Shown here: positions 42,709 to 52,507 of the stretch, in pieces
Numbering within the stretch: position 1 is the stretch's first letter
Layout: every line of letters begins with the position of its first letter
Notes under the pieces: model-generated
Database searches by the model: none
What the model saw: only the letters and a program-made list of their open reading frames with translations
What the model was told of the DNA's origin: nothing
Made by a program: the position numbers and the translations under genes
DNA from: Opitutaceae bacterium
GTDB lineage: Bacteria; Verrucomicrobiota; Verrucomicrobiia; Opitutales; Opitutaceae
Direction: 5' to 3'
Length of the DNA: 53,696 nt
NCBI GenBank assembly: GCA_028280955.1
Contig: JANQKU010000081.1
Span: 1-53,696 of the forward strand

Positions 42709-43917
42709 ATGAGTGATTCTAATATCACTAAAGATCATTGGATCAGCCTTGTTTTCTTTCATTTGAAACGAGTAGATCCAATCGAGATCAAGCAAACTAT
42801 GAGCATACAACCAATTCGAAATAAGTGGAAAGGTGAGTTAACAGACCGGGAACGTTTTAACCGGCAGATGCATTTCCAAGATGTGGACCGTTGCTTCAAT
42901 ATGGAGTTTGGTTACTGGGATGATAATTTTAAGGAATGGTCGATTTTCAGTGAAAATGGAATTACCTGTAATGAAGATGCGGATATATTGCTTAATTTTG
43001 ACAAGATAGCTGTTTTTCACGGCAAGATCTGGATGAATCCACCTTTCAAAGAAGAGGTGATTGGGGAAAAGGGAGATTTTTTGATTAAGAGAAATGGAGA
43101 TGGGCTTTTAGCAGAAGTTCCCAAAGATGCGCACGATACCATTCCTCACTATATCCAGTCCAGTGTGGTAACACCGGAAGATTGGAATCGTTGTAAAGAA
43201 GAACGGTTTCGTTTGGATGATCCAGAGCGCATCGTCGACATCGAAGCGCTGAAAAAGAAATATCCGGCTGATCGCGATCACCCACTAGGGGTTCATTGCG
43301 GATCGATGATTGGAACCATTCGAAATATCCTGACCTTTGAAGGATTAGCCTATGCAACGTATGATTACCCTGAAATGGTGGAAGATATGGTGGAAACTGC
43401 TTGTCGCATGGTCGAACATACTCTGGATCAAGTTTTACCCCATATCGATTTTGATTATGCTTCCGGGTGGGAAGATATTTGTTTCAAAAATGGTCCTATT
43501 GTGACAGTGGAATTTTTCCGTGATGTCGTGATGCCTCGATATAAACGAATTAATGAAAAGTTAAAGGCGCACGGAATTGATGTTTGGTACACCGACTGTG
43601 ACGGCGATGTTCGTCCCATTCTTCCGTATTTCCTGGAAGGTGGAATCAATTGTCTTTTTCCTTTTGAAGTGATGGGATGTGAACATCCGGGAAATCTACT
43701 GGATCAGTATCCGGAATTACGCATCATGGGCGGCTTTGACAAGATCCAGTTAGGCGCCGGACGTGAGGCGATCAAAGCATACATGGAAACACTGGTACCT
43801 TATGTGGAACGAGGTGGATACATACCGTTCTGTGATCATCGTTGTCCCCCTAATGTGACACCGGAAGATTATTCTTACTATCTCGATCTCAAAGAAGAAA
43901 TGTTTGGGATGAAATAA
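42709..43917 (+). CDS. Uroporphyrinogen decarboxylase (URO-D) family protein
   Basis: A 402-residue protein with the URO-D/corrinoid methyltransferase fold. The N-terminal part TDRERFNRQMHFQDVDRCFN is the usual family start. Further blocks are HCGSMIGTIRNILTFEGLAY, DYASGWEDICFKNGP, VWYTDCDGDVRPILPYFLEG and RIMGGFDKIQLGAG. In this clade such proteins are often methyltransferases or demethylases acting on cobalamin proteins rather than true HemE, and no hem gene is nearby. An ATG at 42799 would remove 30 N-terminal residues that have no family counterpart; the longer frame is listed because a TATAAT lies just upstream of 42709. The function is not settled. Confidence 0.8.
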   Translation: MSDSNITKDHWISLVFFHLKRVDPIEIKQTMSIQPIRNKWKGELTDRERFNRQMHFQDVDRCFNMEFGYWDDNFKEWSIFSENGITCNEDADILLNFDKIAVFHGKIWMNPPFKEEVIGEKGDFLIKRNGDGLLAEVPKDAHDTIPHYIQSSVVTPEDWNRCKEERFRLDDPERIVDIEALKKKYPADRDHPLGVHCGSMIGTIRNILTFEGLAYATYDYPEMVEDMVETACRMVEHTLDQVLPHIDFDYASGWEDICFKNGPIVTVEFFRDVVMPRYKRINEKLKAHGIDVWYTDCDGDVRPILPYFLEGGINCLFPFEVMGCEHPGNLLDQYPELRIMGGFDKIQLGAGREAIKAYMETLVPYVERGGYIPFCDHRCPPNVTPEDYSYYLDLKEEMFGMK

Positions 43918-43942
43918 AGAGAACATTTATTCACCGACAATC

Positions 43943-46474
43943 TCAGTTATCGCCTGGAGCCTGATAGAGGAAGATGAAGTTTTCCTGGCGAACCCAACCA
44001 ACTTCTCCATTTTCCAACATTATTTGAGTCCATCCTAAGAATGTTTTTTGTGGAAGAGCAAACGCTCCGGCCGGTAGAGGGTGGATTTGCTGTGCTTCGG
44101 CTGCATCGGTAGGAATAGAGTAAAGTTCTGTGGGCTGTGAAATAATGAGGGCTCTAGGGTGAGCCAATACCCCGTAAGCGGTCACAGCCCATTGAGAGAG
44201 TATCATCAGCAGTAATCCTGAGATAGAAACCGTCAAAGGAATAACCTTTCGTCTTATGCCAGACCGTCTAATCATTATGCTATAGAAACAAAGTCCAAAA
44301 GATAAGAGAAGAGCACCACTCAAGAGTAACCATGACCAGTTCCCTGGAGAAATCTGGCGGATGATTTTTCCACTTAATTTGTCGGAGGTCAATCTGGCCA
44401 ATGTTGGTGAAAAGGTATTTTCACGATTTTGTCCTACCTTTAAGTTCCAAAGAACGGCTTCACTGCGAGGAGCCAGAAGAAAAGCTGAGGTCCAATAGGC
44501 ATTGGCTTCAGTCCAGCGCTCCTGTTGCGAAAGAGTGAGAGCCAGGTTATTACGAACCGTCCAATTAGTTGGATCGGATGGCAAGGATTCCAACCAATCG
44601 TTTTCAGCTTCAACAAAGTTGCCTGCTTGATAATTCGCTAGAGGGCCTGCTTCTATCGCTGAAGGCGTATTACTGAGAATAAAGATGACCGCCCCAAGAG
44701 GCAACCAATGGCCTAATCGAAAAAGAGTTGAAAGCTGGATACGTGGAACTGGGGTATGAGAAAGAGTCGTGCGAGCCTGCATTGGCCAATTTGAGGAAAG
44801 ATTTCCATTTTGCGTATACAGTGTGTTTTCAACTTCTTTCCATAATCGTTGCCAATCTTGAATGATCGAAGCTGATAGATTCTTTTTCTTGAGCAATTGC
44901 GGAATTTGTTCTGACGTCGGAAGTGCCTGAGAAAGCCTCAGTGTTTGGGCAGAATACTGCATCCAGAGAAGCAGTAGATCATTTCGGTTTTTTTCGGAAG
45001 GTGTTTGGGAAAGAGAGGTCAAAATTTGTTTTAATTTTTCTCTGGCTATACGAGCGCTACGTCTAGGGTCATTCTGGAGAGCAGAGCGCAACGAGAGAAA
45101 GATCCAACAAAGTAGGGGAGGCAACAGGATAAACCAGAGCAAGGTGAGAGAATAAGGAGGCAGAGGTGCCGTTCCCTTATGAGAACCTTCCAGAGGAGGA
45201 TAGGGAAGGAAGGGATCATCTGCTTCTGCAGGGGAAGGAAATTCCAGAGAAAGTTTTTCGTTTGTTGTCGCTGAGGGAGCTAAGGGAACAGTAGCCGTTA
45301 CAGAGGCTTCCGATACTGTTACGGTAACAGCCTTTTGCGTTTCCTGTTGGTAAGTTCCTTTTTCAGGATCAAAATAGGTGTAACTGAAAGGACCGATTTG
45401 ATAGGTGCCAGGTTTTGTGGGAACCAGAACGATATCTTCCGTCAGAGTACCTGAAAAAATATTTCCTTCATCCATCACCTGGTTACTCTGTGGCTGGACA
45501 ACTTCAAAATCTTTGGAGACTTTACGTGGTGGTAAGTAAAGATTGGCTGGCCAATTTCCTGTTCCTTTGAGCGAAAGAGTCCAGGTGATGGGTTCACCGA
45601 CACTGGCTTCGGTTGGAACGACTAAAGATTCCAGAGAGAACTTCCCAACAGCTTGATGAAAATCATCCGGTGCTGGCGTCGGTAGAGGCAGAACCGTCAG
45701 TGTTAGTTCGTTACTACTGACAAGAAACTCTTCCACTTCGGGTTGAGAAAAGAAAATACTGCGGCGACGCCCTGTCTCAATGCTGACATGTTGTTGCACA
45801 GGAGGAATCTCGAGTGTGCCTGCTCGGGTAACCAATGCCTTTGTTTGGTAGAGTAGACCATTACGTCTTTCATTTCCCACCGTAAAGGTTCCTTTTTGAG
45901 GTTCTCCAAAAGGTTGAAGAATCAAACCATCGGGATTCCATTTGGGCACATCGGAAAGACTGACATTGTACTGCGTTGAAGCTGTCAAAATATATTCGAT
46001 GGTAATCACCTGACCAACCCAGATTTTGGTTTCTGAAAGCTGCAGTCTGGTTTCAACAATTTCTTCAACCGGTAATCCAGTCTGCCCGACACTGGCTTCA
46101 CCTACCTGGAAATTCACTTCAGCTGTGGTCAAGTCTCCTTTGTCTGTTTTAAAGGTCAGTGAAGGGATAGTGATACTTCCCTTATCGGTAGGATTTACTC
46201 TATAGACATACTCTATGGTATAACTGGAACGGCCATTGATAAACGAACTCTGTTCAGAACGGGAAGGGCGGCTGAACTCAAGGCCATCAATCGAAGGGAT
46301 AGCAGGAGTTTCGCTAGGATTACAATTGTCAAAAACGAGACTTAGTTGAGTCGCTTTCCCATACCCTAAAGTTCCACCAGAGGGACTCCAATAAACAGAC
46401 TGTGCTAAAGCAAACGATGTACCTAAAAACAGGAAACAAAAGGTACAAAACAGGATGGAACGATGCCGTCTCAT
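43943..46474 (-). CDS. BatD-like protein fused to BatE-like TPR and SH3 domains
   Basis: An 843-residue membrane-attached protein. It has a signal peptide (ILFCTFCFLFLGTSFALA) and periplasmic BatD domains (residues ~25-400), with repeated beta-sandwich strands such as VGQVITIEYILTASTQYNVS. A membrane helix lies at about 445-465 and a cytosolic helical stretch follows. TPR-like residues occur at ~610-680 (YQAGNFVEAENDWLESLPSD), then two more membrane helices (~700 and ~755) and a C-terminal SH3-type domain (~775-840). BatD and BatE are separate genes in Bacteroidetes, so here they are fused. It ends the moxR-DUF58-batA-batB/C operon, starting 2 bases after the previous stop. The role is inferred to be in aerotolerance or MoxR-AAA chaperone function. 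Confidence 0.85.
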   Translation of the reverse strand: MRRHRSILFCTFCFLFLGTSFALAQSVYWSPSGGTLGYGKATQLSLVFDNCNPSETPAIPSIDGLEFSRPSRSEQSSFINGRSSYTIEYVYRVNPTDKGSITIPSLTFKTDKGDLTTAEVNFQVGEASVGQTGLPVEEIVETRLQLSETKIWVGQVITIEYILTASTQYNVSLSDVPKWNPDGLILQPFGEPQKGTFTVGNERRNGLLYQTKALVTRAGTLEIPPVQQHVSIETGRRRSIFFSQPEVEEFLVSSNELTLTVLPLPTPAPDDFHQAVGKFSLESLVVPTEASVGEPITWTLSLKGTGNWPANLYLPPRKVSKDFEVVQPQSNQVMDEGNIFSGTLTEDIVLVPTKPGTYQIGPFSYTYFDPEKGTYQQETQKAVTVTVSEASVTATVPLAPSATTNEKLSLEFPSPAEADDPFLPYPPLEGSHKGTAPLPPYSLTLLWFILLPPLLCWIFLSLRSALQNDPRRSARIAREKLKQILTSLSQTPSEKNRNDLLLLWMQYSAQTLRLSQALPTSEQIPQLLKKKNLSASIIQDWQRLWKEVENTLYTQNGNLSSNWPMQARTTLSHTPVPRIQLSTLFRLGHWLPLGAVIFILSNTPSAIEAGPLANYQAGNFVEAENDWLESLPSDPTNWTVRNNLALTLSQQERWTEANAYWTSAFLLAPRSEAVLWNLKVGQNRENTFSPTLARLTSDKLSGKIIRQISPGNWSWLLLSGALLLSFGLCFYSIMIRRSGIRRKVIPLTVSISGLLLMILSQWAVTAYGVLAHPRALIISQPTELYSIPTDAAEAQQIHPLPAGAFALPQKTFLGWTQIMLENGEVGWVRQENFIFLYQAPGDN

Positions 46475-46476
46475 GG

Positions 46477-48351
46477 TTACCAGGTCTTTTCCTTTTCTTT
46501 TTGGGAAGATTCTTTGTTGTCGGGATTTAACAGTTGAAAAAGTTTTGCGGGTGAATCGTTGTTTTCAGCCCGTTTTAATTTTTGGATTGCCTCTGCCAAT
46601 GCAGGATTATCTGCAATGCTTTGATCACTTTCCTGAGCTGTTCCTCCTACGGTTTGTGTTTCTTCCGTCTCATTCTCTTTTTTAAGTGAAGTAGTTTCCG
46701 ATTCTTGAGTCGAAGGATCTCTTAGGTCACCCATCTGGCCTTCTTTATTTTCATCACCAGCTTCATTTTTATTGCTAGAAGGTTCTTCTGTCTGTTCATC
46801 TTTTTGCTCAGTATTCTCTCCTTGAGATTGCTCAGTATTTTCCGAATCGTTTTTCTGCTCGGCTTGATCTTGCTCCTCATTCTCCGTTTTTTTGTCTCTA
46901 TTTTTATCTTTAGATGAATTTTCAGTTTCCTCTTCGTTTTTGTCTTCTTCGTCAGATTTATCGTTCTGATCAGATTCCGGATTTTCGGCTTTTTTCTGTT
47001 CTTCCATTTGTTTTCTGAGTGCCGCTAATTTTTGTTTCAACTCTTCCCAATAAGGAGCATCCGGAAAATTTTGCTCTCCTTCATTGATCGCTCTTTGAGT
47101 ATCTTTCAAAATACCTTCAGAAGGAAGGATCTGTTGAGCCAATTTTTCTTGGCCGTACGCTATATTTGCGTTTGACATATCCGCATAGTCCGAAGCTGAG
47201 AGTTTATCTTTCTGAGCGAGTTCCCCAATTAAATCGGGAAGCGTTTTCTCCGTTTCCGTTCCAGGTAATTGAGCAGTGAGTGGACTTTTCCAACATAAAC
47301 AGAATAGGAAAAATCCAATCAAAAAAGATTGTGTGGTAATGATTTTGCGTGGTTTCGGAAGCGTTGGAAAATCCCTCCAAATCGATAGCAAAATGAAGAG
47401 AATAGCCGGAGCCAGGAACAATTGAAAACGTTCTATCTGCCGGACGGTTTTGGTCTCAATAAATTCTCCTGCCTGACTTGCCTCGACAGTGGCTGCCAGG
47501 AGCTTTGAGAGATCCGCCCATCCGGAAACGTCCTGATAAACACCATTCGTCATTTCGGCAAGTTGTAAGAGTGTATTGCGGTTGAGCTTCGATTGAACAA
47601 CAGCGCCTTTTGTATCTTTGAGAAAACCACCTTTTCCGTCCGGGATAAAACTGCCTTCAGCGGTTCCAATCCCAAGAGCAAGGATATGTATTTTATTATC
47701 GGCAAACTTCTGAGCAATTTTTTTCCATTCTTTACTATCACTTTCACCATCACTGAGAATGATCAAAAAACGATCCGAAGATGATTCATCAACGGGACTG
47801 AACGATCTTTCTGCCTCCATCAGCATATTGGCAAAATTTGTGCTGCCAGTAGGCAGGTAATCTGGTGTTAGATCAGGCAGAAAATCCTCCAATATCTGAT
47901 AGTCAGAACTCAAAGGACTTTGTAAAAAAGAGGTTCCTGAAAAAAGCAGAAGACCAACTCGTTCACCCTGTAGTTCATTGAGTAAATCCTGGATCATTAA
48001 CTTGGCTTTTGCCAGTCGAGACGGTTTTACATCTTCGGCTAACATACTGCGTGAAAGATCCAGTGCGATGAGAACTTCTCGCGCTTGATCAAAAACAGGT
48101 TCTTCCAAATCCCCCCATGTAGGCCGGGCTAGAGAGAAAATAATCAGAGAAATACCTGTCCAGAGAAAGACATAGCGTGTTCGGCTCTGTATAATCCTCA
48201 TTGGTTTCAAGGTCGTTCTACTCGCTTGCATGCGTTTAATATAAGGCCATTTTTTTTCCACATCCTTATCTCGCCTTCGAAAAATAACCAGCAGCAGAGC
48301 AAGAGCAGGAAGTATGAGAAACCAAAGCCATTGTGGTATAGCCCAAGTCAT
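46477..48351 (-). CDS. BatB/BatC fusion: VWA-domain membrane protein with acidic C-terminal tail
   Basis: A 624-residue protein. Two N-terminal membrane helices precede a von Willebrand factor A domain (~88-290) with MIDAS motif ALDLSRSMLAED, the Thr in TGSTNFANML and the Asp in LSDGESDSKEW. Two more helices lie at ~305-365. Residues ~375-440 are a short helical, BatC-like TPR region (YADMSNANIAYGQEKLAQQI), followed by a very acidic Glu/Asp/Lys/Gln-rich tail to ~600. The tail is low-complexity and probably disordered. The first codons overlap the batA stop by 4 bases. BatB and BatC are usually separate genes. The DxSxS metal site has Ser, so it is likely functional. Confidence 0.88.
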   Translation of the reverse strand: MTWAIPQWLWFLILPALALLLVIFRRRDKDVEKKWPYIKRMQASRTTLKPMRIIQSRTRYVFLWTGISLIIFSLARPTWGDLEEPVFDQAREVLIALDLSRSMLAEDVKPSRLAKAKLMIQDLLNELQGERVGLLLFSGTSFLQSPLSSDYQILEDFLPDLTPDYLPTGSTNFANMLMEAERSFSPVDESSSDRFLIILSDGESDSKEWKKIAQKFADNKIHILALGIGTAEGSFIPDGKGGFLKDTKGAVVQSKLNRNTLLQLAEMTNGVYQDVSGWADLSKLLAATVEASQAGEFIETKTVRQIERFQLFLAPAILFILLSIWRDFPTLPKPRKIITTQSFLIGFFLFCLCWKSPLTAQLPGTETEKTLPDLIGELAQKDKLSASDYADMSNANIAYGQEKLAQQILPSEGILKDTQRAINEGEQNFPDAPYWEELKQKLAALRKQMEEQKKAENPESDQNDKSDEEDKNEEETENSSKDKNRDKKTENEEQDQAEQKNDSENTEQSQGENTEQKDEQTEEPSSNKNEAGDENKEGQMGDLRDPSTQESETTSLKKENETEETQTVGGTAQESDQSIADNPALAEAIQKLKRAENNDSPAKLFQLLNPDNKESSQKEKEKTW

Positions 48352-49370
48352 TTTTCTTCTCCCCTTTTATTTTGTTTAAATCCGGATAAGCTGGAAAGCG
48401 CGATGAAACCCAAACCCGGAATGGCAAGATAAGAAAAAAATTCTTCCGTCAAAAGATATGACTTCGCCTTAAATTCAATTTTCTCTGCTTTATCAATCGC
48501 TGCAAAAGCAGAGGAGATGGTATTCGAATCATCTGCTCTAAAATACTGGCCTCCTGTTTTCCGAGCCATCGCTCGAAGTGTTACTTCATCCAAATCCGAA
48601 AGCATACGGCGGTAACCACCTAATCGATTTCCTTCACGATCAACGATAGGCATGGGCACCAGTCCTTCTTTTCCAGCCCCGATTGTGTAAATCGGTATTT
48701 TTTCAGCGATGGCCAAATCCGTCGCTTCTTCCGGTTTCAAATTCCCCGTATTATTCGATCCATCTGTCAAAAGTACCATAAAAGCTCCTTGGCGATCTTG
48801 CGTCGCATTAGAACTACCTTGTCGTAAACGGGTAAGGGCAACGCCAGCGCCATCTCCTAAGGCAGTGCCATCCTCTAGCATACCAATACGAAGCCTGCTT
48901 GCCTGCCTGCGCAACCAATCGTGATCAAAGGTAAGGGGAGATAAAGTGTAAGCTCTACCAGCAAATACGACCAATCCAATTCGATCATTTTCTCTTTGAT
49001 TAATGAAGGCTTCCAAAACAGGTTTTACCGCTTGAAGGCGGTTAACACGCTGATTTCCTTTTTCATAGTCTTCAGCCAACATACTTCCCGAGAGGTCGAT
49101 CGCGAGTATGATGTCATATCCTTTTTGTTCTGACTCATGTCGTGTTTTTACTTTCTGAGGACGCGCCAAAGAAAAAATCAAAAGGATAACTCCCAGATAA
49201 GCTAAGAGAAGAGGCCAACGCTTATTGCCAGTATGGCGGCTTTTAGTCCAGGCAGCGGCGAAAGGAACAACCATGATCGGGGTTGATCGACGATTTCGCA
49301 ACCACCCGATAAGAGGAAGGATAAGCAGGGCCAAAAGCCAAAGAGGATCTCTCAATATCCAGTTTTCCAT
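48348..49370 (-). CDS. batA: BatA-like VWA-domain membrane protein
   Basis: A 340-residue inner-membrane protein. Helices at the N-terminus (residues ~10-24 and ~55-72) and the C-terminus (~315-332) flank a VWA domain with MIDAS sequence AIDLSGSMLAEDY. The Thr site lies near MLEDGTALGDGAGVAL and the Asp in LLTDGSNNTGNLKPEE. It belongs to the BatA/MoxR-associated group, in which VWA proteins are acted on by MoxR ATPases. Its stop overlaps the start of the batB/C gene (ATGA), and it begins 3 bases after the DUF58 gene stop. The complex probably acts in the periplasm-facing membrane compartment; its true cargo is not known. Confidence 0.92.
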   Translation of the reverse strand: MENWILRDPLWLLALLILPLIGWLRNRRSTPIMVVPFAAAWTKSRHTGNKRWPLLLAYLGVILLIFSLARPQKVKTRHESEQKGYDIILAIDLSGSMLAEDYEKGNQRVNRLQAVKPVLEAFINQRENDRIGLVVFAGRAYTLSPLTFDHDWLRRQASRLRIGMLEDGTALGDGAGVALTRLRQGSSNATQDRQGAFMVLLTDGSNNTGNLKPEEATDLAIAEKIPIYTIGAGKEGLVPMPIVDREGNRLGGYRRMLSDLDEVTLRAMARKTGGQYFRADDSNTISSAFAAIDKAEKIEFKAKSYLLTEEFFSYLAIPGLGFIALSSLSGFKQNKRGEEK

Positions 49371-49373
49371 CGG

Positions 49374-50300
49374 TCAATGCCCGGCCAGACGAGCCATACG
49401 TCGGCGAAGAAAACGCACCATTGCATCGACCGTCGATTCCTCCGTTGTAATGGCCAGCCGGGTCGTCTGATCTGCAAAAAGAGAATTGAAATATATATTA
49501 CGACTTTGCACCCACTGCGCATGAGCCATTCGCTGCGACTTTGAATTTGTATCCAGAATAGTGAGATCGCCATTGACTGGATCAAAAATGGGGAGCTTTC
49601 CCTGATAGGGCAACTCACGTTCCCAAGGATCATCGATTCGGAACCCCATTGGTTGATACCGTTTCTTCAGCAAACTCCATCCTTCGGGTTCTTTTTCTAT
49701 CGCAAAATCGCCTAACCAAAGAAGAATGGTATGACGTGGAGCCGCTTGACTGATGAATTTCCAAGGAATCTTAACTGAAGTAGCCGATTGTAGATTTGGC
49801 AAAGGCTGTCCCAAAAGTGTTGCGGTACTGTGAAGAATTGCTTCACGCCCCGGAACTGGCCGACGAAAAGCGTGCCCTGAGGGACCGGCATAAATGAGCC
49901 CAACACGGTCACGATTAATGGCTCCCAACAACATAAAAAGCGAAGCCAACTCCAATAAACAATCTCTCTTTGTTCGATTACCCGACCCAAACTGCAAGGA
50001 TGGACTGTCTTCAAAGAGAATAAGAAAGCAAATTTCCCTTTCTTCGACAAATTTCTTTCGATAGGGTTCTCCCAGCCGTGCGGTTACATTCCAATCAATA
50101 TCCCGAACATCATCGCCATATTCATATTTGACCACTTGGTCAAATTCCATTCCTCGACCTTTGAAAGAGGATCGATATTCACCACTTAGCGCAGTTTCAA
50201 CAGCATGGCGAACACGCCATTCTAGACGACGCAAAAGAGCCAAAGATGGGGAAGCAGAACTCTCACCAAACGCACTGTTCATTGCTGTAAAGGGAGCCAT
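49374..50300 (-). CDS. DUF58 domain-containing protein of the MoxR operon
   Basis: A 308-residue protein with the DUF58 hallmark DVRDIDWNVTARLGEPYRKK at about residues 57-76, preceded by FKGRGMEFDQVVKYEYGD. The C-terminal half has a VWA-like fold, as known in the family (ILFEDSPSLQFGSGNRTKRD, then LLWLGDF). DUF58 genes nearly always sit next to moxR. Here it follows moxR by 28 bases and precedes batA by 3, so it is part of one operon. It lacks a signal peptide or membrane helix. Its exact job within the MoxR chaperone system is not established. Confidence 0.93.
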   Translation of the reverse strand: MAPFTAMNSAFGESSASPSLALLRRLEWRVRHAVETALSGEYRSSFKGRGMEFDQVVKYEYGDDVRDIDWNVTARLGEPYRKKFVEEREICFLILFEDSPSLQFGSGNRTKRDCLLELASLFMLLGAINRDRVGLIYAGPSGHAFRRPVPGREAILHSTATLLGQPLPNLQSATSVKIPWKFISQAAPRHTILLWLGDFAIEKEPEGWSLLKKRYQPMGFRIDDPWERELPYQGKLPIFDPVNGDLTILDTNSKSQRMAHAQWVQSRNIYFNSLFADQTTRLAITTEESTVDAMVRFLRRRMARLAGH

Positions 50301-50328
50301 TAATTTCTAAATAAAAATGTTAATCCTC

Positions 50329-51315
50329 TTACGATTTGCTCGATGAAAGAGAACCTATCGGCATAGGCGTTTTTTCGATCACCTTTTTGAGAAGATCGTC
50401 AGCGGTAATTTCTTCAGCTTCAGCTTCATAGGTTAAACCAACTCTATGTCGCATCGTATCCAGAAAAATATCTTGAATGATCCCAGGTGTCACGTGATCC
50501 TGCCCTCTCAACCAGGCAAGAGCTCGACCCGCTTGAAACAAGCTGATCGATGCACGAGGAGAAGCGCCATAGCTCAAATAATTTTCCTTATCCCTTGTTT
50601 CAGTGTTATCATCGGGTCGAGTAGACCGAACCAATGAAAGAATATAACCCTGAATTTCATCGGATACATGAATCGTATCTACTTCGGCTCGAAGAGCCAG
50701 AAGTTCTTCTCCGTTGGAAACACTTTTCAGAGAGGGTTGTTCTGTCACCTGACCCCAGCGGCTCATCATCCTCTGTTCTTCTACCTCATTTGGGTAATCA
50801 ACGATCAGTTTGAACATGAAACGATCTCGTTGCGCTTCCGGTAAAGGATAAGTGCCTTCCTGTTCCACTGGATTTTGTGTCGCCATGACAAAGAACGGGT
50901 CTGGCAGAAGATGAGATTCACCACCAACGGTTACCTGATGCTCCTGCATCGCTTCAAGTAATGCGCTCTGGACCTTAGCGGGCGCACGATTAATTTCGTC
51001 AGCTAAAACAAGATTGGCAAAAACAGGTCCTAAATGTGGAATAAATTTGCCATCAGTCGGTTGAAAAACCATTGTGCCGACAACATCGCTGGGCAGGAGA
51101 TCCGGGGTAAATTGAATTCGTTCGAATTGAAGCCCGAGAGCAGTCCCAAGACTTTTAATAAGTAACGTTTTAGCCAGTCCCGGCATACCTTCGAGTAAAA
51201 CGTGTCCGTTTGCCAAGAGAGCAACCAACAGCCGCTCTATAACCGCGTCTTGTCCAATAACTGCTTTACCGATTTCCGTTCGAATGACAGAAGGCCATTG
51301 ATGTGGAGAACTCAT
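50329..51315 (-). CDS. moxR: MoxR-type AAA+ ATPase
   Basis: A 328-residue AAA+ ATPase when started at the ATG at 51315; the frame to 51411 adds 32 residues without family counterpart. Walker A is GMPGLAKT (residues 43-50), with ANGHVLLEGM before it. Walker B is LVLADEINRAPAKVQSALLE, and sensor/arginine segments are present (MATQNPVEQEGTYPLPEAQR). The C-terminal lid has YGASPRASISLFQAGRALAW. MoxR ATPases act as chaperones that insert cofactors or mature VWA proteins, fitting the batA and batB genes downstream. It is the first gene of the operon, with ~215 bases upstream for its promoter opposite the aldo/keto reductase gene. Confidence 0.95.
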   Translation of the reverse strand: MSSPHQWPSVIRTEIGKAVIGQDAVIERLLVALLANGHVLLEGMPGLAKTLLIKSLGTALGLQFERIQFTPDLLPSDVVGTMVFQPTDGKFIPHLGPVFANLVLADEINRAPAKVQSALLEAMQEHQVTVGGESHLLPDPFFVMATQNPVEQEGTYPLPEAQRDRFMFKLIVDYPNEVEEQRMMSRWGQVTEQPSLKSVSNGEELLALRAEVDTIHVSDEIQGYILSLVRSTRPDDNTETRDKENYLSYGASPRASISLFQAGRALAWLRGQDHVTPGIIQDIFLDTMRHRVGLTYEAEAEEITADDLLKKVIEKTPMPIGSLSSSKS

Positions 51316-51529
51316 AAAAAGATAACGTACTGTATATACTGAGAGATTAAGTTTTAAAAATGGACCAAAGATTTCCCTTATGGTTTCAAAAAAACCAAAA
51401 TATGAAATCAAGGAAAATAAAACGATTAACCGAGTGAAAGATCACCTCTAATACAGCATTAGGTTAAAGCAACGAAAGAGTTGCATTTTTAAGATTGTTT
51501 TCTCGGGAGCTGTCTCAAGATTAGATGAT

Positions 51530-52489
51530 ATGGAATACAGAAAACTGGGAAATTCAGATTTGGAAATACCCGTTATCTCATTTGGATGCTGGCAATTTGG
51601 CGGCATTGAAACCTGGGGCACTCAATCCGATGCCGATTCAATCAAAGCTGTCCACGCAGCACTCGATTGTGGGATCAATTTCTTTGATACGGCTATGGCC
51701 TATGGCGGTGGACACTCGGAAGAAGTCTTAGGCAAGGCTCTTGAAGGACGTCGCGATGAAGCCATCATTGCCACCAAGCAAGGCGCAGCGGACCCATCCT
51801 TAATTGAAGAAAATTGTGATGCTTCGTTGAAACGGTTAAACATAGATGTGATTGATCTCTACCAAATCCATTGGGCCCGACATGAAAACCCAACTGAAGG
51901 TCATCTCGAAGTGATGCACCAGCTTCAGGACAAGGGGAAGATCCGCTACTACGGCGTCAGCAATTTTGGGGTAGAAGACTCGAATATCAGTATTTCGTAT
52001 CAGCAACGGCCTCCTGTTTCGAACCAATTACCCTACAGTCTCTTATGGCGAGCTATCGAATATGATATCCAATCCATTCTAGACGAAAATAAAATGGGTA
52101 TTCTCTGTTACAGCCCACTGATGCAAGGGCTATTGACCGGAAGATTCAAAACTCCCGCATCCGTTCCGGAAGGGAGACGAAGAACGCGTATCTTTACGGA
52201 AGATGGAGGTAAGAGAGTTTTCGAAACATTGGCTGAACTAGAGAAAATTTGCCAGGAAGCAGAGATGCCCATGCATGTCTTAGCTTTACATTGGTTACTC
52301 TCCCAAAAAGCCGTCACATCTGTCATTACGGGTGCACGTAACCCACAGCAAATTCAAGATAACGCTTCTGTTTTGGAAACAAAACCAGATCCCCAAGTCC
52401 TAGATCGACTAACAGCTGCTACGGAATCTCTAAAAGAGTTTATTGGCAGGAATCCAGACCCTTGGCGCACCGAATCCTGGTATCGTTAG
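51530..52489 (+). CDS. Aldo/keto reductase
   Basis: A 319-residue NADPH-dependent oxidoreductase. The catalytic tetrad is present: Asp53 in FFDTAMAYG, Tyr58 of the same motif, Lys83 in IIATKQG and His114 in YQIHWARHE. The N-terminal MEYRKLGNSDLEIPVISFG is typical of AKR families 11-13 acting on sugar or aldehyde substrates, and the C-terminal VITGARNPQQIQDN is part of the cofactor site. The substrate is not known. It is divergent from moxR, has no operon partners, and converges on the flavoprotein gene with 18 bases between the stops. Confidence 0.93.
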   Translation: MEYRKLGNSDLEIPVISFGCWQFGGIETWGTQSDADSIKAVHAALDCGINFFDTAMAYGGGHSEEVLGKALEGRRDEAIIATKQGAADPSLIEENCDASLKRLNIDVIDLYQIHWARHENPTEGHLEVMHQLQDKGKIRYYGVSNFGVEDSNISISYQQRPPVSNQLPYSLLWRAIEYDIQSILDENKMGILCYSPLMQGLLTGRFKTPASVPEGRRRTRIFTEDGGKRVFETLAELEKICQEAEMPMHVLALHWLLSQKAVTSVITGARNPQQIQDNASVLETKPDPQVLDRLTAATESLKEFIGRNPDPWRTESWYR

Positions 52490-52507
52490 GTTTCCACTGG
52501 ATTTCGT

